Shown here: in pieces, positions 23,859-35,947 of the stretch
Layout: each line of letters begins with the position of its first letter
How positions within the stretch are numbered: position 1 is the first letter of the stretch
Assembly (NCBI GenBank): GCA_921293015.1
Contig: OV121082.1
Coordinates: 27,479,497-27,543,496 of the forward strand
Reading direction: 5' to 3'
Length of the DNA: 64,000 bases
Origin: Phorcus lineatus
Taxonomy: Eukaryota; Mollusca; Gastropoda; Trochida; Trochidae
Made by a program: the position numbers and the translations under genes
Notes under the pieces: model-generated
Database searches by the model: none
Told to the model about the DNA's origin: nothing
Seen by the model: only the letters and a program-made list of their open reading frames with translations

Positions 23859-24303
23859 TTTAGAATTAAATTATTAAATTTGTAAGATGAAACTCAATAA
23901 GAGCAAGAGAAACATAAATAGGTATGTAAGGGTGAAAGAATGAAGGTTCGGATTTTTTGTTTTATGTTTAATTTCTGTGTTATATTAACATCACATCATC
24001 TAAGACCCGTAAGAGAATAGAATAATTGGACAAAGTTTGCTTGAGGAATGAAAATAAAACATTACATTTTCCCCAAATATGTTGATACCTGGATATCAGC
24101 ATTACAACCTTATATGTATCCATGTTTCTTTGGAACTAGTCATAAACCTATACATAAATACAATGTACAAATAAAATCAGATAAAAACTTGAATAAAATC
24201 AAAGGGAAAGTTTTGTCTTCTGCAGCCGCATGGTCTACAGTTCATGGAGGCTTGGGTCTTGGGTCCTCAGTGTTGATTGCCAGGATTTAGGTACTTACCT
24301 TAA

Positions 24304-24776
24304 AGAGCCACTGCCCGTGATTTTCATAACATAATATTTTACCTTTGATACGAACCTAAATGTCAAATGTGGTGACATAAAATCAAAACATCTGAACTTT
24401 TCCAAGAAGACATATATATGACAAATACTTGTTTACCATGAATATATAAAAACAGCCTTATAAATGCACCGAGGTGTAGATATATCATTTTCAATATACA
24501 TTGATACTAGTTATATAACCTAACAAACACTATCAACTCCTAACTGCCCTCCTGGCTGTTTTAGATAAGTCTCCAAAATTACGTTTGACTATTTGACGTA
24601 CGCCACTGTCCGGTTCATATCATAATTGCCACATTCTACCTTCATAATGTCACTGTAAAAAAACAATTAGCTTTAAAATGTGTCTTTTTGGTAGCAGTCG
24701 ATACTTTATGATCAAAAGACACTATTGATTAATTTTGGCATATATGACTCCATGCAACAACTCACGGAGTGGCTCT
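24304..24776. mobile_element. MITE, TTAA target, copy 1 (473 bp)
   Basis: It starts AGAGCCACTGCCCGTGA and ends TCACGGAGTGGCTCT, flanked by TTAA at 24300-24303 and 24777-24780. It matches 56238-56705 along its whole length (shared 'CTAACTGCCCTCCTGGCTGT' and others). TTAA duplication points to piggyBac- or Kolobok-mobilised MITEs. It sits inside the GGGTACC element. Confidence 0.88.
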
Positions 24777-25035
24777 TTAACTCTAGCTTGTGATGCCTGT
24801 AATTTACCAGGATTAGCTGTATGATTATGGGGCATGCTGCTGGGTGTGAAGTCGCTTCCCTTCTGTGTCACAGTATCAAGGCATCGGATATATTCATCTC
24901 TTAACATATATTTTGTACATGTTTTCCCATAATAGATACTTTTCTTAAATTGTAATGATACCCCCTTGCTTTTGTATTTTACAACATCTAAGACTAATAT
25001 TAGAAATGGGGCAATGATTGAGTTTTCCTCACTAT

Positions 25036-25040
25036 GTTAC
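25036..25040 (+). repeat. 5-bp target duplication of BEL element (left)
   Basis: GTTAC, repeated at 31993-31997. Confidence 0.85.
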
Positions 25041-25290
25041 TGTAAAGATTATCATTAAAAATTTTATTTAGCGGTATGCTGCGGTAAGCCTGGGAGTAAC
25101 GTCCCTTAGGAATGTGTTGTTACAATGCTCGGTCTCGGCAGTTCGGCTCCGTCTGGGTGTATTTTTGTGTACGGTTTTTGTGTGCAGTGCCTGCATGGTG
25201 CTTTACGTAGTTTATAGGAATAAACTTCAGTCATGGAACATCATGCCTTGCGTTCTGAACTCGGTTAGCGGCTGCGAAGGGACCGCCACA
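25041..25290 (+). repeat. 5' LTR of BEL element
   Basis: 250 bp, TG...CA ends, one difference from the 3' LTR. AATAAA at about 25219 could serve as the polyadenylation signal. Confidence 0.95.
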
Positions 25291-25330
25291 GTAAAGCACC
25301 CGGCGCACGTGACTCACGGAATTAGGAGAC

Positions 25331-27900
25331 ATGGACACTTCAAGCTCAACTCGGACTCGGAGACCAACGGACAGGTTTCTTCAGTGGCAAATTGAACAAC
25401 ATGAAAGTAGGTTCAAGTCTGCAGTTACGAAATGGAGAAGGTTTGCAAAAGTTTTGAGTGAAATGTTATCAGACTGTAATGTTACTGTTGAAAATTTGAG
25501 AAAACAGAGAGAAATAGTTGACATTCAAAGAGACTCAGTTACAATAGAATTTGACAATTTAAACAGAGTTTTGCCACAGGATGAAGAAGGGGAAAATAAT
25601 GAGAAACTTTTGAGAGTAGAACATGACCATTACGAATTAATGACTTCTGTGAGTGAAAAGATTTGTGAAATAGAAGCTCAGAATAGTGACCATGGCAGTA
25701 GAAGGTCGAAACACAGCAGTAAAAGAACTAGTTTTTCCAATTTATTATCTCAGTCATCAGCTTTCTCAAAAACTAAACTTTCAGCTGCCACAGAGGCTGC
25801 TGCTTTGAGAGCTAAGTTACAATATTTGCAATTGGAGCATGAGAAAAAGTTTGAACTGGAAAGGTGTCAAACTCGCATGAATTTGTCTATTGCTGAGGCA
25901 AAATTGGATGCTATTGTAAAGATAGAAAAAGAAGATAGAGACTTTGTTGAATTTACTGAAAAGTTGAATTTACCCTCAAATGATCGGTCAGAATATGTTC
26001 AGAGTTACATTGAAAGTTTGCAAACAGTAGATGAATGTGGAGAAGATACCTCTAATTTAAAGATTTCTGAGGATCAAGTTAATGTTTCAGGTAGAGATCA
26101 GTTACCATCCACATCAATTCACAAGCAGGTAATCAACCAACCGATCAGTCATCAAGCCAACCGACAAGTGAGTCCTCAAGTCAACCAGACTGTCGGACAG
26201 CAAGTCAACCCGCCTGTGAATCATCCTATCGACCTACCCAAGATTACAGAATCAGACTCGGGTCAAGTTTTCAGAATGTTGGCTCAACAAGTAAGTCTAG
26301 GACGTTTGCCTACTCCAGAACCAAGTGTTTTTTATGGAAATGCTCTTTTATACCCAGAATGGAAAAGTGCCTTTGAGGTTTTGATTGAACGAAGGGGAAT
26401 TCCACCAAATGAAAGAATTTATTATTTGAAAAAGTATCTAGCTGGTCCAGCTAAGGAGGCTGTTGAAGGGTTCTTTCTATTGAATACTCCAGATGCATAT
26501 GAGGAGGCCAAGAAACTAATTGAGGAAAGGTATGGAAACTCCTTTGTTATTGCCAGTGCATTTAGGGACAAACTTGAGAGTTGGAGCAGAATACAGGCTA
26601 GAGATGGTAAAGGTTTGAGAAAATTTGCTGACTTTCTTAGACAATGTGAAACTGCGATGACATCAGTTGATAGTTTGAGAATATTAAATGATGAGAGAGA
26701 AAATCAGAAACTGATACAGAAACTTCCAGAATGGTTAGGCCACAGCTGGCGAAGAGTAGTAGCAGACCACAGAGCAAAACGAAAAGTTTTTCCTCCGTTT
26801 TCACGGTTTGTAAAGTTTGTTGTACATGAAGCTAACATAGCATGTGATCCTGTCACTTCAGCTCAGCCGAGAATGGAACAAAGATTTAGAGACACAACTA
26901 ATACTCAAGGCAGATCAACCCGAAGAACTCTTGCTGAGAAAACATCCTTCTCTACAGATACCAAGAAGGTAACAGACCAGAAGAGTGTAGCTTCAATTGG
27001 AAAGGAATCTGAGAAGGCGAACTTTGATAAAACCAGAGTATGTATTCTCTGCAATGGAGATCATTATTTGGACAATTGTAGGGCATTTCTTGCCAAACCA
27101 TTGAATGAACGAAAACAGTACGCCTTTGTAAATAATTTATGTTTTGGATGTTTAAATGAGGGCCATCAAGCAAGATTCTGTGAACAGAGACTAGTATGCA
27201 CTAGGTGTTCAAGGCAACATGCTACATCATTTCATGGTGATTTTCCAGGAGCAAATAGGCCAGATAACAGTTACCAAGAACAGAGAACAAGGGTGAAAGG
27301 CTCACAAACAGCAATTTCCATGATGAGTGAAAGAACAGAGGACAATGAAGATGGAAAATGCAGTATGATTGTTCCTGTCTGGTTATCAGCTAAAGGACAA
27401 GATGAGGAGAGATTGGTATATGCTCTGCTTGATTCACAATCAGATACAACATTCATTCTTGACAAGACCTGTGATGCACTAGGGCTAGATGGACCTGAAG
27501 TTCAACTCAATCTCTCAACTATGACAGATGAAAATCGTCTCGTGAAGAGTCGCAGAATAAATGATTTGGAAGTCCGCGGCCACAACGGATCAGTTAAAAT
27601 TCAACTTCCGGTGACCTACACAAGATCAATCATGCCAGCAAACTTATCACATGTGCCTACACCTGAGAAAGCAAGACAATGGGAACATTTAGCCGAGATA
27701 GCTGATAAATTGCTTCCTTTCAGCGATATTGAAGTTGGACTACTAATCGGTTATAATTGTCCAAAAGCTATCATGCCAAGGGAGGTGATAGCTCCTGTTC
27801 ATGATTATGAACCATACGCAGAGAGAACAGATCTCGGCTGGGGGATGGTTGGTATCGTCAAGTACGCTGAAGATGACCAGAATGACCCTATCGGTACTAG
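25331..27900 (+). mobile_element. BEL gag, zinc-knuckle and protease part
   Basis: The leader gives a charged, probably coiled-coil N-terminus. A Gln/Asn/Val-rich stretch follows at 26120-26250, where QVN-type pentads recur. The Pao-type gag core is at 26330-26880 (YPEWKSAFEVLIERRGIPP). Two cysteine knuckles lie at 27040-27240 (CILCNGDHYLDNC; CFGCLNEGHQARFC; CTRC). The protease is near 27420 (LLDSQSDTTFI), where BEL enzymes have a D-S/T active-site loop. These products would form the particle and process the polyprotein. Confidence 0.9.
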
Positions 27901-28339
27901 TCACAGAATAATCTCACGCGAGGTTCCGACTCAGCTTGCAACATCACACGAAACACCTCCTGCAGAAAATATAAAAAGTGTCCACTTTTCACTTGCAACA
28001 ACAATCAAGGAGAACATAGTCCCAAAGGATGTTGGAAAAATGTTTGAATTGGATTTCAATGAAAATGCTGGTGATCAAAAGGTTTCTTATGATGACAGAA
28101 AGTTTATGGACATAATGACAACAGGAATTCACAAGACTGGTGAACATTATGAGATGCCATTGCCCTTTAAAAACAAAGAACCTAATCTACCAAACAACAG
28201 GAGTCTGGCTGCGCACAGATTACGTCGTCTCCAATCACAATTCAAGAATAACGATCAGTATTGGAAAGACTATTCAGCATTCATGAACAATATCATAGAG
28301 AGCATGCAGAGAAAGTACCAGAATCCGAATTACAAGTGG

Positions 28340-31300
28340 ACAATGGACATGTGTGGTATATACCACACCATGGGGTATACCATCCCAAAAAGCCGGGAAA
28401 GATAAGAGTTGTCTTCGACTGCAGTTCTAAGTTTGATGGGATATCCTTAAATGATTGTCTGCTTAAAGGTCCTGATCTTACAAATGATCTTGTGGGTGTA
28501 CTCTGCAGATTCCGTTTGGAAACAGTTGCTGTCATGTGCGACATCGAGCAAATGTTTCATCAATTCAAGGTAAATCCGGAACACAGAAATTACTTGCGTT
28601 TTCTCTGGTGGAATGAAGGTGAACAGATTGTAGAGTACAGGATGACAGTTCATCTTTTCGGAGCTGCTTCATCCCCAGGATGTGTGAACTTTGGTCTCAA
28701 ACAAACAGCAAAGGACAATAGACTAGAGTTTGGTGAGACAGCTGCAAACTTCATACAACAAAATTTCTATGTCGATGATGGACTTTCCTCCTTGCCGACT
28801 GTCGACGAAGCCATTAAACTCATTGATGACAGTAAAAACATGTGTGAAAAGGGAGGACTGCATTTGCATAAATTTGTTTCCAATTCAAAGGAAGTCATGG
28901 CAGCAATTCCCACATCAGAACAATCTAAAGTTATGAAAGAGATTGACATTTTCAGTGAACCACTACCTATGGAGAGAGTTCTAGGAGTTCAATGGTGCAT
29001 TGAGCTTGACACATTTCAATTCCGCATTACGATGAAAGACAGTCCATTGACAAGACGAGGTGTATTGTCAACAGTCAGTTCCATATATGATCCCCTTGGG
29101 TTTTTGGCCCCATTCGTACTCCGAGGAAAACTAATTTTGCAACAGTTATGTAAAGAAGACAAAGACTGGGACAGCCCATTACCAGAGCATCTTCAAAGTC
29201 AATGGGATTCTTGGAAAAGGGAAATCATCCTACTTCAGTCAATCAATATCAGCAGATGTATTAAACCTTCAAACTTTGGTGACATAAAGAGAGTTGAGCT
29301 GCATCACTTTTCGGACGGTAGTACTTATGCTTACGGGCAGTGCTCCTATATACGCCTTGTCAACAGTGAAGATAAAATCCATTGCGCATTCTTGATGGGG
29401 AAAGCAAGAGTTGCGCCAACAAAGCCTACAACAATTCCAAGAATAGAATTAACGGCAGCCGTCATCTCGGTAAAAGTGAGTACATTCCTGAAGAATGAAC
29501 TCAGACTTGGTGAATTTTCAGAAATCTTTTGGACTGACAGTCGTATTGTCTTAGGATATGTCAACAATGACGCTCGGAGGTTCCATGTTTTTGTTGCGAA
29601 CAGGATACAGCAGATCCGTAATAGAACTGAACCTGAACAGTGGAGATATGTTGCCACTAAACTGAACCCTGCTGATGAAGGATCAAGAGGATTACATGCC
29701 AAGGATTTACAGTCATCCAAATGGTTGCAAGGTCCAGCATTTTTGTGGAAGAAAGACATTCATGATTTGGACAAATCGTCCGACTGCGAAATAATGACCT
29801 TAAATGACGATCCGGAAGTCAAGAAGGTAAAGTTTACACAAAGTTTAGCAACATCTGCGAAACAGAAACCTGATAGTCTACTACAACGATTGGAATACTT
29901 CTCAGATTGGTTCCGCCTCAAGAGAGCAGTTGCAAACTGTATGAAGTTAACAATTCATTTGAAATTGGTTACAAAATCAGTAGAAAAACAGGTAACTCCA
30001 TCACTCAAGGTTGAAGATTTCCACAAAGCAGAACTGGTAATCATCAGAAAGGTTCAAGCTGAAAGCTTCAGTGATGAAATTGGTATTCTTCAATCGCTCA
30101 AGAGAAATGAAGGAAATATTGAAGGCAAAGATGAACGGAAAAAGACAAGTATCAGAAAGAAAGCCCTGAAAACAACAAGTGCCCTTTTCAGACTTGACCC
30201 ACACTTAGATTCGGATGGACTGTTACGTGTTGGTGGACGGTTGAAACTTTCGTCAATGTCTGAGGCTGTGAAACATCCAGTGATTCTTCCTAAAAGGCAC
30301 CACATCACTCAACTGATAATCAGGGACTGTCATGAGAAAACCCATCATCAGGGTAGAGGTCTAACTGTGAACGAGATCCGTTCAAGAGGATACTGGGTTC
30401 CAGGCTGTAGTTCGGCAGTTACAAACTTCATCTCCAAATGTGTTCTATGTAGGAGACTCCGTGGAAATACGCAGAATCAGAAAATGGCGGATCTACCATC
30501 TGATCGGACTGAACAAGCCCCTCCGTTCACATACAGCGCAGTAGATCTTTTCGGCCCATTCTACATCAAAGAAGGTAGAAAAGAGTTAAAGAGATATGGT
30601 GTTCTGTTTACTTGTATGGCATGTCGGGCAATCCATTTAGAAACCACCAACTCCCTGACAACTGATTCCTTTATCTGCGCACTCCGTAGATTCTTAGCAT
30701 TGAGAGGCCCAGTTCGACAACTCCGTTGTGACCGAGGAACTAATTTTGTTGGGGCTCTTAATGAATTTGAAGAATCAAAGATGCAAATAGACCAGTCATC
30801 TGTGAAGGATTTCCTTCTGAAACAGAACTGTGATGGTATTGTGTTCAAAATGAACCCCCCTATGGCTAGCCATATGGGTGGGGTATGGGAGAGACTAATA
30901 AGGAGTGTGAGAAGTGTACTTGCATCCTTGTTACATCAAACCAGCACACAGCTTGACGATGAATCATTTCGTACACTGATGTCCGAAGTCATGTCAATCG
31001 TCAATAGTCGACCACTTACATCAGACAATCTAAATGATGTGACTAGCCTGGAAGCCTTAACCCCCAATCACCTTGTAACAATGAAGTCTAAAGTACTCCT
31101 TCCACCACCTGGTGTGTTCCAGAAGGCTGATATGTACTCCAAAAAGAGATGGAGACGTGTGCAACATTTGTCAGATCAGTTTTGGTGTAGGTGGCGGAAA
31201 GAATATCTGCAAAGCCTACAAATTCGGCAGAAATGGGTGCGCCCATCCCGTGATCTCCGAGAGGGCGATATTGTTTTATTGAGAGATGACAACGCTTCTC

Positions 31301-31479
31301 GCAATGACTGGAAGTTAGCGAGAGTTACAGAGACTGTTAGTAGTTCTGACGACCATGTGAGAACAGTGAAGTTAGCGGTTGCAGACCGCTACCTCGACAA
31401 TTGTGGCAAAAGACTGTCACCAGTAACTTTTCTTGAGAGACCCATTCACAAGACTGTGTTGCTTGTTGAAAATGAGTAA
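28340..31479 (+). mobile_element. BEL reverse transcriptase, RNase H and integrase part
   Basis: The reverse transcriptase (about 28340-29050) has VVFDCSSKFDGISLND and the YVDD catalytic motif near 28770. RNase H (about 29290-29700) has HHFSDGSTYAYG, PRIELTAAV, TDSRIVLGY and NPADEGSRG. The integrase zinc site (H-H near 30300-30350, CVLCRR near 30440) precedes the DDE core: AVDLFGPF (30540), RCDRGTNFVGA (30725), MGGVWERLIRSV (30880). The C-terminus to 31479 has the chromatin-like RPSRDLREGDIVLL module. Order RT-RH-IN and the Pao-type protease place it in BEL/Pao, not Gypsy. Confidence 0.93.
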
Positions 31480-31742
31480 TATTGATTTGATGAACAGTGA
31501 TAAATTTCTGAAAATTTCCTAAAGACTCTAAAGTTATGCTTACAACAAAAAAGCAATCAGTAATGCGTTTTTTAATGGTTTTTCTATATTTTATAGAGGA
31601 AAAAACTTTAATTTTGAATTTTCAGCATTGTTACATGTGCAGAACTCTATCCTATGATATTGGGTATATTTTTTGGTTAATTTACTTATTTCTTTTTGGG
31701 GAAAATTAATCTATTCGAATGTAGCTTAATTTTGGGGGGGTG

Positions 31743-31992
31743 TGTAAAGATTATCATTAAAAATTTTGTTTAGCGGTATGCTGCGGTAAGCCTGGGAGTA
31801 ACGTCCCTTAGGAATGTGTTGTTACAATGCTCGGTCTCGGCAGTTCGGCTCCGTCTGGGTGTATTTTTGTGTACGGTTTTTGTGTGCAGTGCCTGCATGG
31901 TGCTTTACGTAGTTTATAGGAATAAACTTCAGTCATGGAACATCATGCCTTGCGTTCTGAACTCGGTTAGCGGCTGCGAAGGGACCGCCACA
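31743..31992 (+). repeat. 3' LTR of BEL element
   Basis: 250 bp, preceded by a G-rich tract (GGGGGGGT at 31733-31741) where the polypurine tract is expected; followed by GTTAC. Confidence 0.95.
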
Positions 31993-32193
31993 GTTACAAT
32001 AAGGCATGTCATATCTTTCGATAAACTGCTTGGTCTTATTGAGTTTCATTATTACAAATTTAAGAGAAATAACCTTCACATGGTTTAAAGATATTTTATT
32101 CATTTCAAAAGAAAAGTATTGGCAAACATGCTGAAAGCTTATGTTAATGCCGCTCCAATAAAATTATGTTTTGAGACCATCAAATATAGAATT

Positions 32194-32420
32194 CTAACCT
32201 TCATATGATAATATGATATCAACATTGACAATAACTATAGGTAACACATGAAATTTAGATGTCAACTTGTGCACAAATAATAATCTAAAACTCATTGGGG
32301 CAATTTGACTACCCCCCTGGGGCAATTTGACCAAACTTGGGGCGATTTGACCAAAAATCTGGGGCAATTTGACCAATTGGGCTGGGGCGATTTGTAGGTG
32401 GGGCGATTTGACTGGTACCC
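32194..32420 (-). repeat. Right inverted repeat of GGGTACC element
   Basis: Reverse complement of 23632-23858 with the same series of GGGGCRATTTGA motifs, ending CTGGTACCC before TTCTTTTC. Confidence 0.85.
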
Positions 32421-32428
32421 TTCTTTTC

Positions 32429-34187
32429 CATGTGAATACTATATGAAGACCCAATTCAAATCAATTGTAAATCAAATTTTAAATATTATCTACAAAAACC
32501 AAACTAAATAATCACAGGGAGAAAAACTATGACATCATTGTTGCATGGAATTGAATACATCTGCAACAAAAAATAACCAGTGCTTATTACAGTGACTGAA
32601 GCACCTAAGTCTTTTGTTCAGGTTGAAAATTCTTTACAACATTGTTTTAATGTTTCTCTTGATCCAAAAATTCTCTCTTGTTTTGGGAATTGTTTATGAC
32701 TTAACAGATTTCTGCCTATATGGCATTACAAATATGGGTTAACAATAAACATATATATATATAATATCACATAAAAAATAACATGGATGGTTAATTGATT
32801 AAATCTATTTTATTTCAAAATTCAAATCAGTAAATTTTCCCACTTCATCGATACATATATTCAGCTTTGAAAATATTGTCAATTGACATGAAACTTATTC
32901 ACCAAAAATGTCACATCTCTAACTTTGGGGGTGCAGTATTGGGCGACGTGAGGTGATATGTTTTTTTTTTAAGCCAGTTGCAAGAAAATTTCACTTATAT
33001 ATAGAACAACTTCTAGTATCATTGTGGCTATGCAGAGTTGATAAGCTTCGAACCTTGGTCTCCCATAGATTTTCAAATAAACTCTAGGTAAAGTTACTCA
33101 TCACATTACTATGTAAATGTCACTTGATTAAATTACACATAAAGAAGTTCATTTTGGTCTCCATGATAGTCCCAAAAGCACATGATGGGTCTGTTATAGG
33201 ATGAAAGAAAATGACAATCTATCTCCCTCTTCAATACATTTCTTGATGAAAATTTGTTACAGAAGAGTGGTGATCTGCTACAAACAGCTTTCTTCAAACT
33301 TTCTGAAACAAAAACAAGAAAGGTTAGACAATGACTACCATAAGCATGCTGATTTCAGAATCAGGGCAGAATATGAACAAACTCAATGTAATTTTTGATA
33401 TAAAATCTACCTATAGTCTTAACTTACAAATTGAAGTTAATACCTCATCTTAAACTATTAAAAAACAAGTTTTGATATAAATTCAACACTGAAAAAACAA
33501 ATTTTTTCGAAGACTGATTCTACCTTGAATAAGAAAACTGGCACCCTTGATTTGCACTTTGATTACAAGCCTATAATTATTCAATATATTCAGAATAGAG
33601 ACTTGAGATTTCATTTGACTTGATAGTATTAAAAGGTGATTTTATCAAAGGTCAGTGTTCAAATATATTTAGTCAGTATCAATCATTAAAATTTTGTGGA
33701 GAAATACAGAACTGTCATGGGTGATATGGTACACAAACAAGAAATTATAAGAAATCACACTATTGCTAAAAAGAATTATTTTTACCTTTAAAAAGGCCTA
33801 GTTGTGAAAAACTTAGTTATTTGAACATCGGTTTTAAATATATAAAAATGATAAATAAAAAACACCCGCTAAATTCAATTTTATTTCTATTTTCATGAGT
33901 TTTATAGTCTTGAGCCTTCATGAGTCATGTTTGGTACTGACAAGATAAAAAGAAACATGCAATGAATAGCCAATGATATTTGTCAAGAATATATATATGT
34001 AACTTATATGTTTAGATTACCAAAATCACCTTAAATTTCAGTTTAAAATGATACAAATATAAACCACGCAAGAGAATGTAGGTTAATAAAATACGGTTAA
34101 CTGAATTAAATTAAATTTAATCAATTATTTACCTTGATGATACTATGACTGCCACTTTTCAGGAGGGATAAATGGAAAATAAAACTG
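32429..34187. other. Non-coding DNA with SINE-like fragment at 32945-33090
   Basis: A SINE-like piece (GAGGTGATATG, ATCATTGTGGCTATGCA, CTTCGAACC) matches 15595-15760. At 33240-33320 there are splice-like signals on both strands: plus KSGDLLQTAFFKLSETKTRK between TTACAG and GTTAGA, and minus CTTGTTTTTGTTTCAG. I cannot decide whether either is an exon. No other gene. Confidence 0.35.
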
Positions 34188-35947
34188 CTACACATGATGA
34201 ACATCTGGAAAATAAATGTAAAAAATTGTAAATGATCAAAACAAAATAACTTTGCTTGACAAATGATTAGAAAGTAGTTATAAATATGACAGAAAACACT
34301 TCAATTCTTACTTTCCAAAACTACAACACTTATTTTTGGACTTTTCAATTGGGGGTAAATTTCCCTCATGAGCTCAAGACTGTCCACAATAATTAAAAAA
34401 TAACAAGAATATATATATATTTCTAAACATGATTGAATGCAGTATCAACTTTGACAAATTTTCAAATGCCATTGTCAAGACATGATCCTAATATAAATGA
34501 GATGTCATCTCAAAAGTAACTATGCCTGAAAGTACAGTAATTGTTTTGCAATTTCATTAATTGCCAATACAGTCAAAACATTTGAGCATACTTAATGTTC
34601 ATAAACATAATAAGCCTATAAAACTCACCCAAGCTTTGCTTCAGGCCATCCAAAAAGAAGGTCACAGACTCTGAATCCTGGAAGTGTATATGGACATCTG
34701 TGGCACTTCCTCTAATTCCCTCACACATCTATTTGCAGAGATTTAATGATTATTATTAATTTGAAATTCTGCTGACTCAAGAGCATACAAAATCAAATCA
34801 CAATAAATAAATCTACAAAATAAAGACAAGAATGTTTTACATTTATGGTTATTCATCATTTTTTATAAAGGCTCACTTCATTAATTTATGTATAATCGAG
34901 ATAAAGTAAAATCAACACATATCACTGAGAATTATATACACAAAAGTGTCATACATTTCGATGAATAATTACATCAAATAGTAATTTATACTTATTTACT
35001 AAACAGATTTCTCTTGTAAAATATGTTGCATAAAAATATTTTTACTTTTCTACTAATTTGATACAATTGAATGAATACTAGATTAATAATTTTATTAGTT
35101 TTAATTGAGAAAACCAATGTTAATATTCGGACCTCATTGTCTAATGTATAAAGCACATCTGAAGCAGATGAAAATAATCATTCATCCAGTGTGTTCTCAT
35201 CCCTGAAGCAATTAATTAGCCCATCTGTACATGTGAAAGGATTTAAACCTGTAAAAACCAATGATTAAATAATGATTTTGTTGTGTAAGTTATGAATAAT
35301 AACTGAATTGAAGGGGACCTTTTTTAACAATTAAGAGTGAAATAGACATGAGATTTGAACAACATCATATGATACTTTTCATAATAGAATCTAATCATAA
35401 TCTGTCAATATCTTTTGTTCCAAACACACTATATCTTTTAAATAAATGTTTAAATAATTAATTTCATGTACATGAATATTGCATGTGACTGCATATTTGT
35501 ATTTAAGCACTGTAGTGATGTAACACAACCAAGAAAAGGCAATAAAGTATTTATTATTATTATTATTGTTGTATTGGATACAGAAAAGTATCGAGTTTTT
35601 ACAGGAATATGCCGACAGTTGAGGAGAGAAGTACTTGTGAACTATCAGTGCGTAGCCTGTCACTATTATTTGAATAAATCAACTACTTTGAATGAATGAT
35701 GACCATGGCATGACATGGCATGTTACTCAAACTGACTCAGTGACTGACGGGTCATATTCTGGTGTCAATCGCTATGAAAATCTCAATTTTGCGACGTTCA
35801 CAGCAAGATTATCTTTGGAATTTCCAATTCTTACCAGGCATTTAGCAGTTGTTTCCTCGGCATCTCGTGAATAAAGCCAAGCCGTCCTCCTCGGGAAATT
35901 ACATCGCTCAAAATTCGCCCGCAGACAAACTCAACCAGTGCAGCCAT
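34188..35947 (-). CDS. Unidentified host gene, three to four candidate exons
   Basis: First exon 35835-35947: ATG at 35947, MAALVEFVCGRILSDVISRG, then GRLGFIHEMPRKQLLNA, donor GTAAGA, CpG-containing upstream DNA. Possible tiny exon 35133-35158 (DVLYTLDNE, weak donor GTCCGA). Exon 34629-34728: MCEGIRGSATDVHIHFQ then DSESVTFFLDGLKQSL, donor GTGAGT. Last exon from 34204, acceptor TTTATTTTCCAG, adds DVHHV and stops at 34188-34190. The last two exons fit in phase (G + AT). Exon 1 ends in phase 2, so at least one exon between it and 34728 is not yet placed. No family recognised; product would be a small soluble protein. Confidence 0.42.
35540..35575 (+). repeat. (TTA)n microsatellite after AATAAA, retroposon-like tail
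   Basis: GCAATAAAGTA followed by (TTA)6 at 35551-35570. This looks like the 3' end of a plus-strand retroposon, but no coding part is recognisable upstream. Confidence 0.4.

Larger units (their letters stand above)
25041..31992 (+). mobile_element. BEL/Pao LTR retrotransposon, nearly whole, very young
   Basis: Two 250-bp LTRs (25041-25290, 31743-31992) run TGTAAAG to CCGCCACA, differ at one base as read, and are flanked by the 5-bp duplication GTTAC. Between them lie, in BEL order, gag with zinc knuckles, an aspartic protease, reverse transcriptase, RNase H and integrase, covered by long open coding stretches. No envelope gene seen. It looks almost whole, with about one interruption at most. 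One difference in 250 bp of LTR means insertion was recent on an evolutionary scale. It interrupts the GGGTACC DNA transposon. Confidence 0.95.
23632..32420. mobile_element. DNA transposon with 227-bp inverted repeats, host of two nested insertions
   Basis: The ends at 23632-23858 and 32194-32420 are inverted copies. The outer ~125 bp are identical as read; the inner part is about 90% alike. They start GGGTACCAGTCAAATCGCCC. Exact 8-bp duplications TTCTTTTC flank the whole. Removing the BEL insertion (about 6.96 kb with one duplication) and the MITE (477 bp) leaves an ancestral element of about 1.35 kb with no transposase frame, so it is non-autonomous. An 8-bp duplication fits hAT, P, Merlin or Zisupton-like groups, but the GGG end fits none I can name. 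See the reiterated motif inside the ends. Confidence 0.85.

Noticed and set aside
25114-25395. 93-codon frame starting in the 5' LTR (MLLQCSVSAVRLRLGVFL), repeated in the 3' LTR
   Set aside because: It is LTR sequence present at both ends; the gag part of the element lies in another frame.
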